NCBI RefSeq assembly: GCF_030369615.1
Contig: NZ_CP128494.1
Location: 1,879,501-1,943,500 of the forward strand
Source: Geobacillus stearothermophilus ATCC 12980
GTDB lineage: Bacteria > Bacillota > Bacilli > Bacillales > Anoxybacillaceae
Direction: 5' to 3'
Length of the DNA stretch: 64,000 nucleotides
Positions 33,484-43,098 of the stretch are shown here, piece by piece. The translations under genes and the position numbers were made by a program. Under the pieces are notes generated by a model. It was not told the DNA's origin. It did no database searches and was given only the letters and a program-made list of their open reading frames with translations. Within the stretch, counting starts at the first letter, position 1, and each line of letters begins with the position of its first letter.

Positions 33484-33512
33484 AGTATACCCCTCCATCC
33501 GCGTTTTGTAAA
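33484..33512 (-). promoter_or_regulatory. Sigma-A promoter of znuC-znuB-zur
   Basis: On the minus strand TTTACA (33507-33512) and TATACT (33484-33489) are exactly 17 bases apart; the Zur-type operator follows 16 bases after the -10 element. Confidence 0.75.
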
Positions 33513-33514
33513 CC

Positions 33515-34396
33515 TCAATGAATTGCTGATTTAAAGCGGGCGCCGCGCACTTCATGCGTCGGCATAATGGTGATGAACGCATCCGGGTCGATTTCATTGA
33601 CGATCGATTTTAGTTTTGTCACTTCCAAGCGCGTGACGACCGCATAAATAATTTCTTTTTCTTCATCGGTGTAGCCGCCTTTGCCGATCAATTTCGTCGT
33701 TCCGCGGCCGAGGCGGTGCAAAATGGCGTCCGAAATCTCCGCATAATAATCAGTGACAATAAAAGCGGCCCGCGTCTCATCAATCCCTTCGATGACTGCG
33801 TCGATCGTCTTGGAAGCAATATAGTACGTCATGACCGAATACATCGCCGCCTCGACCCCGAGCACAAACGCCGCCCAGCCGAAAATAAAGACGTTGACAA
33901 ACATGACGAACTCCCCGACGGAAAACGGGATTTTTTTCGTCAACAAAATTCCTAAAATTTCTGTCCCATCGAGCGACCCACCATGGCGAATGACCAACCC
34001 GACGCCAAGCCCAAGCGCCAAACCGCCAAACACCGTTGCCAAAATCGGCTCGGCCGTCAGCGGGGAAAAATGATGAAATGCCCGTTCAGCGGCTCCGAGA
34101 ATGACGACGCCTAAAATCGTCGACAACATAAACGTTTTGCCGATGTGCTTGTAGCCGAAATACATAAACGGGGCGTTTAAGAGGATGACAAGCGTGGCAA
34201 AATTGAGCAGCCGCCATTCATCTGGGATCAAGTAATCGAGGATGAGCGAAACACCGATAATGCCGCCATCGATCATTTTATTCGGAACAAGCAGCCGCTC
34301 GATCGCGAAGGCAGCCAATGCCGCGCCGATGGCGATCATGACCGCTCGGTACAACACATGGTTCAACGGTTCCTTTTTATGCTGTTTTGCCGCCAA
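33515..34396 (-). CDS. yqfU: YitT family membrane protein YqfU
   Basis: A 293-residue protein of the YitT family with five membrane helices in the first 190 residues ([92 protein letters not shown]) and a C-terminal DUF2179 domain ([36 protein letters not shown]). The function is unknown; nucleotide binding by DUF2179 is suspected. The start is a TTG four bases behind GGGTGG. It stands upstream of the znu unit with its own orientation. Confidence 0.85.
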   Translation of the reverse strand: MAAKQHKKEPLNHVLYRAVMIAIGAALAAFAIERLLVPNKMIDGGIIGVSLILDYLIPDEWRLLNFATLVILLNAPFMYFGYKHIGKTFMLSTILGVVILGAAERAFHHFSPLTAEPILATVFGGLALGLGVGLVIRHGGSLDGTEILGILLTKKIPFSVGEFVMFVNVFIFGWAAFVLGVEAAMYSVMTYYIASKTIDAVIEGIDETRAAFIVTDYYAEISDAILHRLGRGTTKLIGKGGYTDEEKEIIYAVVTRLEVTKLKSIVNEIDPDAFITIMPTHEVRGARFKSAIH

Positions 34397-34494
34397 ATTA
34401 CCACCCTTTCTCCCTTTGCTTTCATTTCCATTATATCATACACCCCTTTTCTGTTCACGCCATATGATGGAAAAGAACGAAGGAGGCGGTGGCA

Positions 34495-34755
34495 ATGAAT
34501 TTTTATCAACAGCTTGTCAAGCAAAAGTTGAAAACGATCACCCCGGAGGAATTGGCGGCCTACAGCCGGGACTACGGCCTGCCGATTACCGTCAGCCAGG
34601 CGAAAAAAATTCTCCATCTGGCCCGGACGAATGATCTCAACGTTTTCGATCCGCAAGAACGGAAAAAATGGGTGCGCGAGCTGGCGAAAATCACCTCGCC
34701 GGAGATCGCCAAAAAAGCGAACGAACTGTTTTTGCAATTTGTGCAAAAAAAGTAA
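34495..34755 (+). CDS. yqfT: DUF2624 family protein YqfT
   Basis: An 86-residue helical protein (MNFYQQLVKQKLKTITPEEL, then ITVSQAKKILHLAR and VFDPQERKKWVRELAK). DUF2624 is restricted to Bacillaceae; function unknown. ATG is preferred over a GTG two codons upstream because GGAGG is 8 bases ahead of it. It is a single-gene unit between yqfU (divergent) and nfo (convergent). Confidence 0.83.
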   Translation: MNFYQQLVKQKLKTITPEELAAYSRDYGLPITVSQAKKILHLARTNDLNVFDPQERKKWVRELAKITSPEIAKKANELFLQFVQKK

Positions 34756-34780
34756 AAAAGGGCGGAACGCCCTTTTTTAT
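34752..34780. terminator. Bidirectional terminator between yqfT and nfo
   Basis: AAAAAAGGGCG pairs with CGCCCTTTTTT around GAA; perfect stem, T runs on both strands. It overlaps the ends of both genes. Confidence 0.88.
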
Positions 34781-35676
34781 TGCTCGTCAGCTGCAATTTT
34801 CTCAAGCAATCGATCATCAAAGGTCTTTGCCCGCAGCATCGCAATTTCATGCTTGTACGGTGGTTTTTTGTTGTTTTTCTCCTCACCGACATACGGCGTT
34901 TCTAAAATTTTTGGAATATCCTCCAGTTGTGGATGATGGACGATATAATTGAGCGCAGCAAATCCGATATGGCCGAACCCGATGTTTTCATGGCGGTCTT
35001 TTCGGCTGCCGCGCGGGTTTTTGCTGTCGTTAATGTGCAGTACTTTCAACCGCTCAAGACCGATGATGCGGTCAAATTCATCAAGCACGCCGTCAAAATC
35101 ATTGACAATGTCATAGCCGGCGTCATGCGTATGGCACGTGTCAAAACAGACGGACAACTTGTCGTTATAGGCGACGCCATCAATGATGTACGCCAGCTCT
35201 TCGAACGTGCGCCCGCATTCCGATCCTTTGCCGGCCATCGTCTCAAGCGCGATTTGCACGGTCTGCCCGCGCGTCAACACTTCATTCAGCCCGCGGATGA
35301 TTTGCCGGAGCCCCGCCTCCGCCCCGGCGCCGACATGAGCACCCGGGTGCAGCACAAGCTGGCTCGCCCCTATCGCTTCTGTCCGCTCGATTTCAGCGCG
35401 CAAAAAATCAACGCCAAGCGCAAACGTATCAAGGTTGACCGTGTTCCCGATGTTGATGATGTACGGGGCGTGAACGACGATCTCCTCAATGCCGTGCGCC
35501 GCCATATGTTTTCGCCCGGCTTCGATATTGAGTTCCTCGATCGCCTTGCGCCTTGTGTTTTGCGGCGCCCCCGTGTAAATCATAAACGTATTCGCGCCGT
35601 AGGAAACGGCTTCCTCACTGGCGGCGAGCAGCATGTTTTTGCCGCTCATCGACACGTGTGAACCGATTTTTAGCAT
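34777..35676 (-). CDS. nfo: Deoxyribonuclease IV (AP endonuclease)
   Basis: A 299-residue Nfo/EndoIV-type enzyme with TIM-barrel fold. The three-zinc site is built from His in [11 protein letters not shown], the His in [10 protein letters not shown], Glu in [10 protein letters not shown], Asp/His in [13 protein letters not shown] and in [21 protein letters not shown]. It cuts DNA at abasic sites in base-excision repair, with a role in spores in B. subtilis (YqfS). Start: ATG after AGGGAGAG. It is probably in one unit with cshB upstream (about 40 bases). Confidence 0.94.
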   Translation of the reverse strand: MLKIGSHVSMSGKNMLLAASEEAVSYGANTFMIYTGAPQNTRRKAIEELNIEAGRKHMAAHGIEEIVVHAPYIINIGNTVNLDTFALGVDFLRAEIERTEAIGASQLVLHPGAHVGAGAEAGLRQIIRGLNEVLTRGQTVQIALETMAGKGSECGRTFEELAYIIDGVAYNDKLSVCFDTCHTHDAGYDIVNDFDGVLDEFDRIIGLERLKVLHINDSKNPRGSRKDRHENIGFGHIGFAALNYIVHHPQLEDIPKILETPYVGEEKNNKKPPYKHEIAMLRAKTFDDRLLEKIAADEQ

Positions 35677-35713
35677 CCTCTTCTCTCCCTTTTCGTTTCA
35701 TTCCGGGTCAAGA

Positions 35714-37024
35714 CTACAATTGTTTGAAACGGCCAAGCCGCTTTTTCTTCTTTTCGAGCTCGGCGCGCAGCTTTTTCTTATAGCCCGGCTTCACTTTCTT
35801 CGCCTTTTTCAGCTTGGCGATCACCGGTGCGAGTTCGTCTTTCTTTTCGCCGGCCCGCTTGCTCCGCCGGTTCCATGGCGGGAGCTCTTTCCATTCGCCG
35901 CGCACAAGATCACGGTGGACGAACGAAATGCCCATTTTCTCCAGGCGGGCGATCGCATCCTGGTCGGACGGCTCGTAAATCGTCGCCGCAATGCCGTTGT
36001 AGCCGGCGCGCGCCGTCCTTCCAGCGCGGTGGATGTAAAACTGCAAATCATCCGGCAGTTCGTAGTTGACAACATGGCTGACTCCTTCGATGTCGATGCC
36101 GCGCGCCGCCAAATCGGTGGCGACCACGTATTGAAACTCGAGATCGCGGATTTGGTTCATCACTTTTTTTCGTTCGCGCGGCGTCAAATCGCCGTGCAGC
36201 ACACCGACTTTCAGCCCTTGTTCCGCAAGAAGGTCGGCGACTTCATCCGCCATCTTTCTCGTGTTGACGAACACGATGGCCAAATACGGGTTGTAGCTGA
36301 CAAGCACATCATGAAGCAGCCTAGCCTTCTCGCGCCCACGCAGCGGAATGAGCACATGCTCGATGTTTTCGTTTGCCGCCTGTCTCGGCTTGACCTGGAC
36401 GAATGTTGGATTTTCCATATATTTTTTCAAAAACGGCTTCAGCTTTTCCGGAATGGTCGCCGAAAACACAAGCATTTGCAACTCTTTCGGCATGCGGGCG
36501 GCGATTTGGTCCACATCGACGAGAAAGCCCATATCCAGCATCAAATCGGCCTCATCAACAACAAGAGTGCGCGCCGTATGCACATCAAGCGCCTGCTCGC
36601 GGATGAAATCGTTGATGCGCCCCGGCGTGCCGATGACAATGTGCGGCTGCACCGTCAATTTTTCGAGCGCTTTTTGCTTATCTGTCCCGCCGATGAAACA
36701 GCGGGCGATGATCATGCGGTCTTTCGGGCAAAATTTTGTAATCTTCAATGTCTCATGATAAATTTGCGTCGCCAGCTCGCGCGTCGGCGCCGTGATGACA
36801 GCCTGCACTTCCGCACGCTCCGGATCGATCTTTTCGATGATCGGCAACAAATAGGCATGCGTTTTCCCTGTCCCGGTTTGCGACTGGCCGACCATGCTTT
36901 CGCCGCGCAACGCCCCCGGAATGATGCGTTCTTGAATTTCCGTCGGTTTATAAAAACGAAGCGCCTTAATGGCTTCGATGACAAACGGTTGAAACGAAAA
37001 ACGGGCAAACTGCGTCTCCGTCAT
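35714..37024 (-). CDS. cshB: DEAD-box RNA helicase CshB
   Basis: A 436-residue DEAD-box helicase: Q motif (FSFQPFVIEAIKALRFYKPTEIQ, key F and Q), motif I SQTGTGKT, Ia PTRELA, II VVDEADLML, III SATIP, V ATDLAARGID, VI HRAGRTAR. The C-terminal tail is very basic (KKAKKVKPGYKKKLRAELEK), as in CshB, a helicase for cold-adapted RNA folding and ribosome assembly. ATG at 37024 behind GGTGG is chosen; an upstream start would add 25 residues without family likeness. Confidence 0.9.
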   Translation of the reverse strand: MTETQFARFSFQPFVIEAIKALRFYKPTEIQERIIPGALRGESMVGQSQTGTGKTHAYLLPIIEKIDPERAEVQAVITAPTRELATQIYHETLKITKFCPKDRMIIARCFIGGTDKQKALEKLTVQPHIVIGTPGRINDFIREQALDVHTARTLVVDEADLMLDMGFLVDVDQIAARMPKELQMLVFSATIPEKLKPFLKKYMENPTFVQVKPRQAANENIEHVLIPLRGREKARLLHDVLVSYNPYLAIVFVNTRKMADEVADLLAEQGLKVGVLHGDLTPRERKKVMNQIRDLEFQYVVATDLAARGIDIEGVSHVVNYELPDDLQFYIHRAGRTARAGYNGIAATIYEPSDQDAIARLEKMGISFVHRDLVRGEWKELPPWNRRSKRAGEKKDELAPVIAKLKKAKKVKPGYKKKLRAELEKKKKRLGRFKQL

Positions 37025-37199
37025 TCCACCACAACTCCCTTCTGCCTGAGCCGCTCCATTTGCTTCACCATTATAGCGAATGTCGGAGGTCGGCCGCAAC
37101 TAAAGACCACGGCAGCGGGAAAAACCTTTCCCGCCCCGCCCGCATATTGTATGAAAGAGGACGATTGTTCATCCGCACAGTGGAAAGGAGGCAACTGTC

Positions 37200-37748
37200 A
37201 TGAGTGCCATGAGATACAGCCGGCCCCCGATGATGCCTTCTCCATTCATCGGTGCCCCGTCCGCCCCGTTCGCCCGCATGCCGGCCCCGTTCCCTCGCCC
37301 CGGCGGCGCAGGCGGCCTGCTAGCCCGTTTATTTTCCCGCGGGCAGCCGCCAACGGTGGTCCCATCTCCATCGGGGATGCCGCTATTGCAAAACACAGCC
37401 GCCAACGCCGCCACAACAGCCAACACAGGCAGCGGGTTTATCGGCATGTTAAACAACGTGCAAAAAATGCTCGGCATCGCACAAAACGTTGTGCCAATGG
37501 TGCAGCAGTACGGGCCGCTCGTCCGCAATCTTCCGGGGATGATCCGCATTTTTCGTGAGCTGAAACCAGCTGATAAAAAAGAGGAGAACCCCACCCAACC
37601 GGAGCGCGCACCGGCTGAAGAGGAGAAACGAAAATCAGGAGGGCTGGCGGCCAAGAAACGCCCCGTTCCGCGGCCAAAGCGCGAAGAGCTAGCAGAAAAG
37701 CGCACGCCAGCCGCATCCAAACCATCAACCCCCAAGCTGTATATATAG
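37200..37748 (+). CDS. yqfQ: YqfQ/VrrA-like protein
   Basis: A 182-residue low-complexity protein. The start is rich in Pro, Met and Phe (RYSRPPMMPSPFIGAPSAPF), then comes a conserved helical stretch GFIGMLNNVQKMLGIAQNVV and MVQQYGPLVRNLPGMIRIF, and a Lys/Glu/Pro-rich end. It matches the VrrA/YqfQ family, which in B. subtilis lies between cshB and ispH and is linked to spores. Function unknown. Start: ATG after AAAGGAGG. Confidence 0.82.
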   Translation: MSAMRYSRPPMMPSPFIGAPSAPFARMPAPFPRPGGAGGLLARLFSRGQPPTVVPSPSGMPLLQNTAANAATTANTGSGFIGMLNNVQKMLGIAQNVVPMVQQYGPLVRNLPGMIRIFRELKPADKKEENPTQPERAPAEEEKRKSGGLAAKKRPVPRPKREELAEKRTPAASKPSTPKLYI

Positions 37749-37796
37749 CCATTTTCCGCCCCAGCGCTGCTTGTTGCCGTTTGGGGCGATTATTCT

Positions 37797-37825
37797 TTGT
37801 CTTCCCTTCCGCTCTCCGATATAAT
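37797..37825 (+). promoter_or_regulatory. Sigma-A promoter of ispH
   Basis: TTGTCT (37797-37802) and TATAAT (37820-37825) are 17 bases apart, about 45 bases before the start codon. Confidence 0.75.
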
Positions 37826-37871
37826 GAAAGGTGAACAACCGCCGCACGGTCGGCGGCAGGGAGGGAAAACG

Positions 37872-38822
37872 ATGGAAGTCATTAAAATCACCCCGCGCGG
37901 ATATTGCTACGGGGTTGTCGATGCGATGGTGATCGCCCGCAATGCGGCTTTGGATCCGTCATTGCCACGGCCCATTTATATTCTTGGAATGATCGTCCAT
38001 AACAAACACGTCACCGATGCGTTTGCCGAAGAAGGCATTATTACACTCGATGGAGAAAACCGGCTTGAGATTTTGGAAAAAATCGACCGCGGCACGGTCA
38101 TTTTCACCGCTCACGGCGTATCGCCGGAAGTGAAAAAGCGGGCGCTCGAAAAAGGGTTGGTCACGATCGATGCAACGTGCCCGGATGTGACGAAAACACA
38201 CCGCTTGATCGAACAAAAGCTCGCGGATGGCTATGACATCATTTACATCGGCAAAAAAGGGCACCCGGAGCCGGAAGGAGCGGTCGGCATCAATCCGGAG
38301 CGCATTCACCTTGTGGAAACGGTCGACGATGTCGAACGGCTCGCGTTGGAAAACAAGCGCCTTATGGTGACGAACCAAACGACAATGAGCCAGTGGGACG
38401 TCGCCGATATTATGGCGAAAGTGAAGGAAAAGTACCCGCACGTGGAAATGCATAAAGAAATTTGCCTCGCGACCCAGCTCCGGCAAGAAGCGGTCGCCGA
38501 ACAGGCAAAGGACGCCGACGTGACGATCGTTGTCGGCGACCCGCGCAGCAACAACTCCAATCGCCTCGCCCAAGTGTCGGAAGAAATTGCCGGCACGAAA
38601 GCGTACCGCGTCGCGGATGTCACGGAAATCGACATCAATTGGATAAAAAATGCCAAAAAAGTCGCCGTCACCGCCGGCGCTTCGACCCCAACGCCGATCA
38701 CCAAGGAAGTGATCGACTTCCTCGAGCAATTTGACCCGAACGACCCGGCGACATGGCAGCGGGAGCGGAAAGTGCCGCTGCACAAAATTTTGCCAAAAGT
38801 AAAAGCAAAGAAAGACGAGTAA
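37872..38822 (+). CDS. ispH: 4-hydroxy-3-methylbut-2-enyl diphosphate reductase
   Basis: A 316-residue iron-sulphur enzyme, last step of the MEP pathway (HMBPP to IPP and DMAPP). The three cluster cysteines are in [12 protein letters not shown] (Cys about 12), [11 protein letters not shown] (about 104) and [13 protein letters not shown] (about 200); the active-site Glu region is HPEPEGAVG, and TTMSQWD is also conserved. ATG is preceded by GGGAGGG. Transcribed alone, between yqfQ and a terminator. Confidence 0.94.
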   Translation: MEVIKITPRGYCYGVVDAMVIARNAALDPSLPRPIYILGMIVHNKHVTDAFAEEGIITLDGENRLEILEKIDRGTVIFTAHGVSPEVKKRALEKGLVTIDATCPDVTKTHRLIEQKLADGYDIIYIGKKGHPEPEGAVGINPERIHLVETVDDVERLALENKRLMVTNQTTMSQWDVADIMAKVKEKYPHVEMHKEICLATQLRQEAVAEQAKDADVTIVVGDPRSNNSNRLAQVSEEIAGTKAYRVADVTEIDINWIKNAKKVAVTAGASTPTPITKEVIDFLEQFDPNDPATWQRERKVPLHKILPKVKAKKDE

Positions 38823-38842
38823 CAGCTCGCCCCGTTTATAAA

Positions 38843-38893
38843 CAAAGGCTGTCCCGCAGTCGGCAAAACCGCCTGGTGGAACAGCCTTTTTCG
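38843..38893 (+). terminator. Terminator of ispH
   Basis: AAAGGCTGTCCC pairs with GGAACAGCCTTT (one mismatch) with a large loop of its own structure, followed by TTTTTCG. Confidence 0.7.
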
Positions 38894-38901
38894 CTTGCCG
38901 C

Positions 38902-40023
38902 TTAGATGAACTGAAACGGATCCGTATGAACGCTGGAGGCGATCACGTCCGTTTCCCACTGCCGCTTCCGGAGCTCTGCCATTAAATAGCGGGCTAATCC
39001 TTGCTTCATCACTTTTTCAACATTATGGCCCGGGTCGACAAGGCGCAAGCCGAGCGCCTGGGCGTCATGGGCCGTATGGTAGTACACATCGCCGGTCACG
39101 TACACGTCCGCTCCAGCCGAGGCGGCAGCAGCGACAAACTTGTTCCCGTCCCCGCCCAGTACGGCGACGGTTTGCACAAGGTCATCGAGCCGGCCGACGA
39201 CGCGCACGGCCGGGACGGAAAATGCGGTTTTCACTTGTTCGGCGAAGGCGCGCAGCGTCACCGGCTGCGGCAGCCTCCCGATGCGGCCAAGCCCAAAGCG
39301 GCGCCCCTCGTTGTCAAGCGGATAAAGATCATAGGCTACTTCTTCATACGGATGGGCAGCCAGCATCGCTTGAATGACATTCCGTTCCAAGGAAGCAGGA
39401 ACGATCGTCTCAATGCGCACTTCCTCCACTTCTTCGAGCTTCCCTTGTTCCCCGATAAACGGCTGCGCTCCTTCTTCCGGCAAAAACGTTCCGATGCCGT
39501 GGCTGTTGAACGTGCAATGGCTGTAGCGTCCGATATGGCCGGCGCCGGCATCGCCTAACGCCGCCCGCACCGCCTCGGCATGACTCACCGGCACGTAGAC
39601 AACGAGCTTTTTCAACGGTTCTGTATATGTTGGCACGAGCACCGCCGTCTCGCTTAAACCAAGCGCCTCGGCGAGCCAATCATTGACCCCGCCAAATGCG
39701 ACGTCTAAATTCGTGTGGGCGGCATACACAGCGATGTCGTGCTTGATGCACGCCGCGATCGTCCGCCCGTGCCCGTCGTCCGTCAACAGCTGCTTAAGCG
39801 GGCGGTAGAGCGGCGGATGATGGGCGATAATCAAATCGACTCGTTGATTGATGGCTTCGACGACGACGTCTTCCAGCACGTCGAGGGCGATCATCACTTT
39901 CCGGACCGGCTTGTTCAACGTCCCGATTTGCAGGCCGATCCGGTCCCCTTCCATGGCGAGCTGTTTCGGGGCAAGCCGTTCCACAAGCTGAATAACTTCA
40001 TGACCGTACGGAACCCGGCTCAT
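38902..40023 (-). CDS. yqfO: Nif3-like dinuclear metal centre protein YqfO
   Basis: A 373-residue NIF3-family protein: the two metal-binding halves contain LIIAHHPPLYRPLK and AAHTNLDVAFGGVND at the N-terminus, and GADVYVTGDVYYHTAHDAQ and DPGHNVEKV at the C-terminus; a PII-like insert with HPYEEVAYDLYPL lies between. Hexameric; the role is uncertain (GTP cyclohydrolase-like fold). It overlaps trmK by 4 bases (ATGA). Confidence 0.92.
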   Translation of the reverse strand: MSRVPYGHEVIQLVERLAPKQLAMEGDRIGLQIGTLNKPVRKVMIALDVLEDVVVEAINQRVDLIIAHHPPLYRPLKQLLTDDGHGRTIAACIKHDIAVYAAHTNLDVAFGGVNDWLAEALGLSETAVLVPTYTEPLKKLVVYVPVSHAEAVRAALGDAGAGHIGRYSHCTFNSHGIGTFLPEEGAQPFIGEQGKLEEVEEVRIETIVPASLERNVIQAMLAAHPYEEVAYDLYPLDNEGRRFGLGRIGRLPQPVTLRAFAEQVKTAFSVPAVRVVGRLDDLVQTVAVLGGDGNKFVAAAASAGADVYVTGDVYYHTAHDAQALGLRLVDPGHNVEKVMKQGLARYLMAELRKRQWETDVIASSVHTDPFQFI

Positions 40024-40724
40024 CGCAACGCCTCCTCTACCAATTGGACTTTTTTCTCCAGTTCGCGCATTTTCACCCTAGCCGCCTCGCTTTCCCCTTT
40101 CTCCGCCAAATCGGCGATAATCCGTTTCCAATGCAGAAGCTCGCGCTGCCATTTTTCGCGGAACACCTCGCTGTTTTCCCGGCGCAAAAACGGCCCAAGG
40201 AGCAATTCCGCCTCCAGATGGCGGTACGGCCGCCGGGCGTCGCCGCGCTCGGCGACAAGCACTTCGTAAATTTGCCCATCTTCCTTCAGTATGCGTTCGG
40301 CAATCAACTCCCACCCATGATCGAAGAGCCAGCGGCGGATCAGTTCAGCGCCAATGTTCGGCTGCAAAATGAGCCGTTGGACACCGACGAGCTTTTCTTT
40401 CCCCTCATCCAAAATGCGGGTGATAAGGGAGCCGCCCATGCCGGCGATCGTGATGCAATCCACTTCCCCCGGAGCGATGACAGCCAATCCGTCTCCTTTG
40501 CGCACCGAAATGCGGTCGGAAAGCCCCGTCTTTTCCACTTGTTGCTGCGCGGAGCGAAGCGGGCCGTCAGCGACCTCGCCGGCAATGGCTTTTGACACAT
40601 ACCCGTGCAGGCAGGCATAGCAAGGCAAATACGCATGATCCGACCCGATGTCAGCGAGCACGGCTCCTTTCGGAATGAAGGAAGCGACCGTTGCCAACCG
40701 CTTTGATAGGCGAAACTCGTTCAT
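40020..40724 (-). CDS. trmK: tRNA (adenine(22)-N1)-methyltransferase TrmK
   Basis: A 234-residue SAM-dependent methyltransferase. The SAM loop ADIGSDHAYLPCYACLHG lies near residue 25, and CITIAGMGGSLITRIL, which carries the conserved GMGG, near residue 92. It makes m1A22 in tRNA Ser and Tyr, as shown for B. subtilis YqfN. The C-terminal helical domain (EKKVQLVEEAL) is typical. Start: ATG after AAAGGAG. Coupled to yqfO. Confidence 0.93.
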   Translation of the reverse strand: MNEFRLSKRLATVASFIPKGAVLADIGSDHAYLPCYACLHGYVSKAIAGEVADGPLRSAQQQVEKTGLSDRISVRKGDGLAVIAPGEVDCITIAGMGGSLITRILDEGKEKLVGVQRLILQPNIGAELIRRWLFDHGWELIAERILKEDGQIYEVLVAERGDARRPYRHLEAELLLGPFLRRENSEVFREKWQRELLHWKRIIADLAEKGESEAARVKMRELEKKVQLVEEALR

Positions 40725-40823
40725 GGCTCCTTTGGTGCAGCCCGCCTTCCTTCCACCGCTGGGCGAAGGCGGCCGCTCCTTCCTCCTTTCCTGTTCTCAA
40801 GGTCGCGCGCCTCTATTGTACTA

Positions 40824-40860
40824 AACAAAACATCCCCTTGCCAAAAGCAAAGGGATGTTC
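40824..40860 (-). terminator. Terminator of cccA
   Basis: ACATCCCTTTGC pairs with GGCAAGGGGATGT around TTTT on the minus strand and TTTTG follows; located just after the cccA stop. Confidence 0.75.
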
Positions 40861-40868
40861 ACCATCCA

Positions 40869-41231
40869 TTATTTTAAACCGGCGAGCCATTTCGTCATCG
40901 CGTCGATGTTGTCAGCCGGCACAAGCCCTGGCGGCATGTTGCCGCGTCCGTTTTGCAGGACATCTTTAATTTGGTCCGCCGATAACCGTTCGCCGACTCC
41001 TTTTAATGCCGGGCCGACGCCGCCTTCATAGTTTTGGCCGTGACAGCCAGAACACGTTTGTTGGTAAAACTGTTCCGGATTGAATTCGGCCGTTTGTTCC
41101 GTTTTTTCCCCGCCTTTTTTCTCTTTGGCCATTTCCTTCGCATCGCCTAGCCCTTTAAACGACAAGACGAACGTCAGCACAATCCCGAATGCCATGATGA
41201 TGAAAAACGGGATGAGCGGATTGCGGTTCAT
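40869..41231 (-). CDS. cccA: Membrane-anchored cytochrome c550 CccA
   Basis: A 120-residue c-type cytochrome: membrane anchor (PLIPFFIIMAFGIVLTFVLS), a charged linker (KEKKGGEKTEQ), then a haem domain with the CSGCH haem attachment site near residue 63 and the Met ligand in GRGNMPPGLV. It moves electrons near the outside of the membrane. In B. subtilis cccA lies beside sigA and trmK, as here. ATG behind AAGGGAGG is chosen; an upstream frame extension has no site. Confidence 0.93.
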   Translation of the reverse strand: MNRNPLIPFFIIMAFGIVLTFVLSFKGLGDAKEMAKEKKGGEKTEQTAEFNPEQFYQQTCSGCHGQNYEGGVGPALKGVGERLSADQIKDVLQNGRGNMPPGLVPADNIDAMTKWLAGLK

Positions 41232-41339
41232 CTCTTTTACCTCCCTTATGTATAATGAAGAACGTTGCAAACAATTTTATTTTACTGTAAATAATGGACA
41301 AGGAAAAGCTCTAAGTTGCCGAAAAGGCAACAACACACC

Positions 41340-41858
41340 TCAACACCACCAGATGGCGGCGGCTACAAGCAGCGGTCCGCTGACAGCGGCGAGCGAAAAG
41401 TAGCGAAGGCGAAGCAGACGGCCGACTGCAAACCAGAGAACACAGTTTCCGATCACGGCAGCGGCTAGCGCACCCGCTTGCCCCTGGAAAAAGCGGTCAA
41501 CCTCCAACATGGATGCCACGAGCAAAATCCAAGCGCTTCCGATGAGCGGAAAGTGAAGAAGTTCTCGTTCGTTCCGCCACCGCCAGCAAAAAAACAGGCA
41601 AACAGCGAAAAAAAGGGCACAAAGGAGTGTTTGCAAAACAAATGACAATTCAGTAAAATAAATGGCAAGGGCGGCAGCTGGCAACAATAAACAAAGGCTG
41701 GCCTCCAGCCGGCTGCGCAACGGGCGGCGCGGGCTCAGGGAAGCATCGCCCTCGGTATAAAGCGCGAGCAAATAATTGCAATAATGCTCTGGCAGGAGGC
41801 GCGAACGTTTCCAATACTCGATTTCTCGGATAATCGTTTCCCGCCGTCTCCGGTTCAT
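41340..41858 (-). CDS. Small membrane protein of unknown function
   Basis: The product (172 residues from the third possible ATG) begins with a basic, helical part (MNRRRRETIIREIEYWKRSR, then LLPEHYCNYLLALYTEG), a theme I have seen at the N-terminus of several Firmicutes membrane proteins. About four hydrophobic segments follow (CLLLPAAALAIYF; LSFVLQTLLCALFFAVCLFF; LIGSAWILLVASML; AALAAAVIGNCVLWFAVG). Start: the ATG 7 bases behind AAAGGTGG. Function unknown. It is located between sigA and cccA; in B. subtilis I do not recall an equivalent at this position. Confidence 0.68.
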   Translation of the reverse strand: MNRRRRETIIREIEYWKRSRLLPEHYCNYLLALYTEGDASLSPRRPLRSRLEASLCLLLPAAALAIYFTELSFVLQTLLCALFFAVCLFFCWRWRNERELLHFPLIGSAWILLVASMLEVDRFFQGQAGALAAAVIGNCVLWFAVGRLLRLRYFSLAAVSGPLLVAAAIWWC

Positions 41859-41885
41859 TTGCATTCCACCTTTCGCCAAAAGAAG

Positions 41886-41922
41886 AAGAAAAAAATAGTT
41901 TACTTCCGAAGAAGTAAACTAT
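41886..41922 (-). terminator. Terminator of the dnaG-sigA operon
   Basis: ATAGTTTACTTC pairs perfectly with GAAGTAAACTAT around a 4-base loop; a run of seven T follows on the minus strand. Located 12 bases after the sigA stop. Confidence 0.88.
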
Positions 41923-41933
41923 GGAACGAACAG

Positions 41934-43064
41934 TCATTCCAAAAAGTCTTTCAGCCGTTTGCTGCGGCTCGGATGGCGTAGCTTGCGCAACGCTTTGGCT
42001 TCGATTTGGCGAATGCGTTCGCGCGTCACACCAAACACCTTGCCTACTTCTTCCAGCGTCCGCGTCCGGCCGTCGTCAAGCCCGAAACGGAGGCGGAGCA
42101 CGTTCTCTTCGCGGTCGGTCAGCGTATCAAGCACATCTTCAAGCTGCTCTTTCAACAGCTCATAAGCGGCGTGTTCCGATGGCGACGTCGCATCTTGGTC
42201 TTCGATGAAGTCGCCAAGATGCGAGTCGTCTTCTTCGCCGATCGGCGTCTCGAGCGACACCGGCTCTTGGGCGATCTTCAAAATTTCCCGCACTTTTTCC
42301 GGCGTCAAATCCATTTCCTCGGCGATTTCTTCCGGCGTTGGTTCGCGCCCGAGGTCTTGGAGCAACTGCCGTTGAACGCGGATCAGTTTGTTGATCGTCT
42401 CGACCATATGCACCGGGATGCGGATCGTCCGCGCTTGATCGGCGATCGCCCTCGTAATGGCTTGTCGGATCCACCACGTCGCGTACGTACTGAACTTGTA
42501 GCCCTTGCGGTAATCAAACTTTTCAACCGCCTTGATCAGCCCCATGTTCCCTTCCTGGATCAAATCGAGGAAAAGCATGCCGCGGCCGACATACCGTTTG
42601 GCAATGCTGACGACGAGGCGGAGGTTGGCTTCCGTCAGCCGGCGCTTCGCCTCTTCATCGCCTTGTTCGATCCGCTTCGCCAGCTCAATTTCTTCTTCCG
42701 CTGATAAAAGGGGGACACGGCCGATTTCTTTTAAGTACATGCGCACCGGGTCATTGATTTTCACGCCGGGAGGAACGGATAAGTCATTTAAGTCGAATTC
42801 CGCCTCCTTGGCCAGCTCATCGATGTCCGGATCGGCTTCCAAATCGGATTCGCTGATGACTTCAATGCCTTGGTCAGCCAAGTATTCATAATATTCGTCC
42901 ATTTGGTCGGAGTCCAAATCAAAGCCGGAAAGCCGCTCGGCAATTTCTTCGTATGTGAGGATGCCGCGCTTCTTGCCGAGCTCAGCGAGCTGCTCTTTCA
43001 CCTGCTCCAGCGTTTCGCCGGCAGCCGCCTCGGCCTGCTTTGATTGGGCTGGTTTTTCGGCCAT
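41934..43064 (-). CDS. sigA: RNA polymerase sigma factor SigA (RpoD)
   Basis: A 376-residue housekeeping sigma factor. Region 1.1 is at the N-terminus; region 1.2 contains [20 protein letters not shown]; region 2 carries [20 protein letters not shown] and [20 protein letters not shown]; region 3 begins [13 protein letters not shown]; region 4.2 is [20 protein letters not shown]. It directs RNA polymerase to TTGACA/TATAAT promoters such as those found in this window. Start: ATG after AAAGGAGG. Second gene behind dnaG. Confidence 0.98.
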   Translation of the reverse strand: MAEKPAQSKQAEAAAGETLEQVKEQLAELGKKRGILTYEEIAERLSGFDLDSDQMDEYYEYLADQGIEVISESDLEADPDIDELAKEAEFDLNDLSVPPGVKINDPVRMYLKEIGRVPLLSAEEEIELAKRIEQGDEEAKRRLTEANLRLVVSIAKRYVGRGMLFLDLIQEGNMGLIKAVEKFDYRKGYKFSTYATWWIRQAITRAIADQARTIRIPVHMVETINKLIRVQRQLLQDLGREPTPEEIAEEMDLTPEKVREILKIAQEPVSLETPIGEEDDSHLGDFIEDQDATSPSEHAAYELLKEQLEDVLDTLTDREENVLRLRFGLDDGRTRTLEEVGKVFGVTRERIRQIEAKALRKLRHPSRSKRLKDFLE

Positions 43065-43098
43065 TTCATTACCTCCTTTAAAAACTCATACCACCATA

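Noticed and set aside
35633..37558. 641-codon open frame on the plus strand opposite nfo and cshB
   Set aside because: It lies antisense to two clear genes, has no ribosome binding site and reads as low-quality sequence rich in Arg and His; long empty frames are expected opposite high-GC genes.
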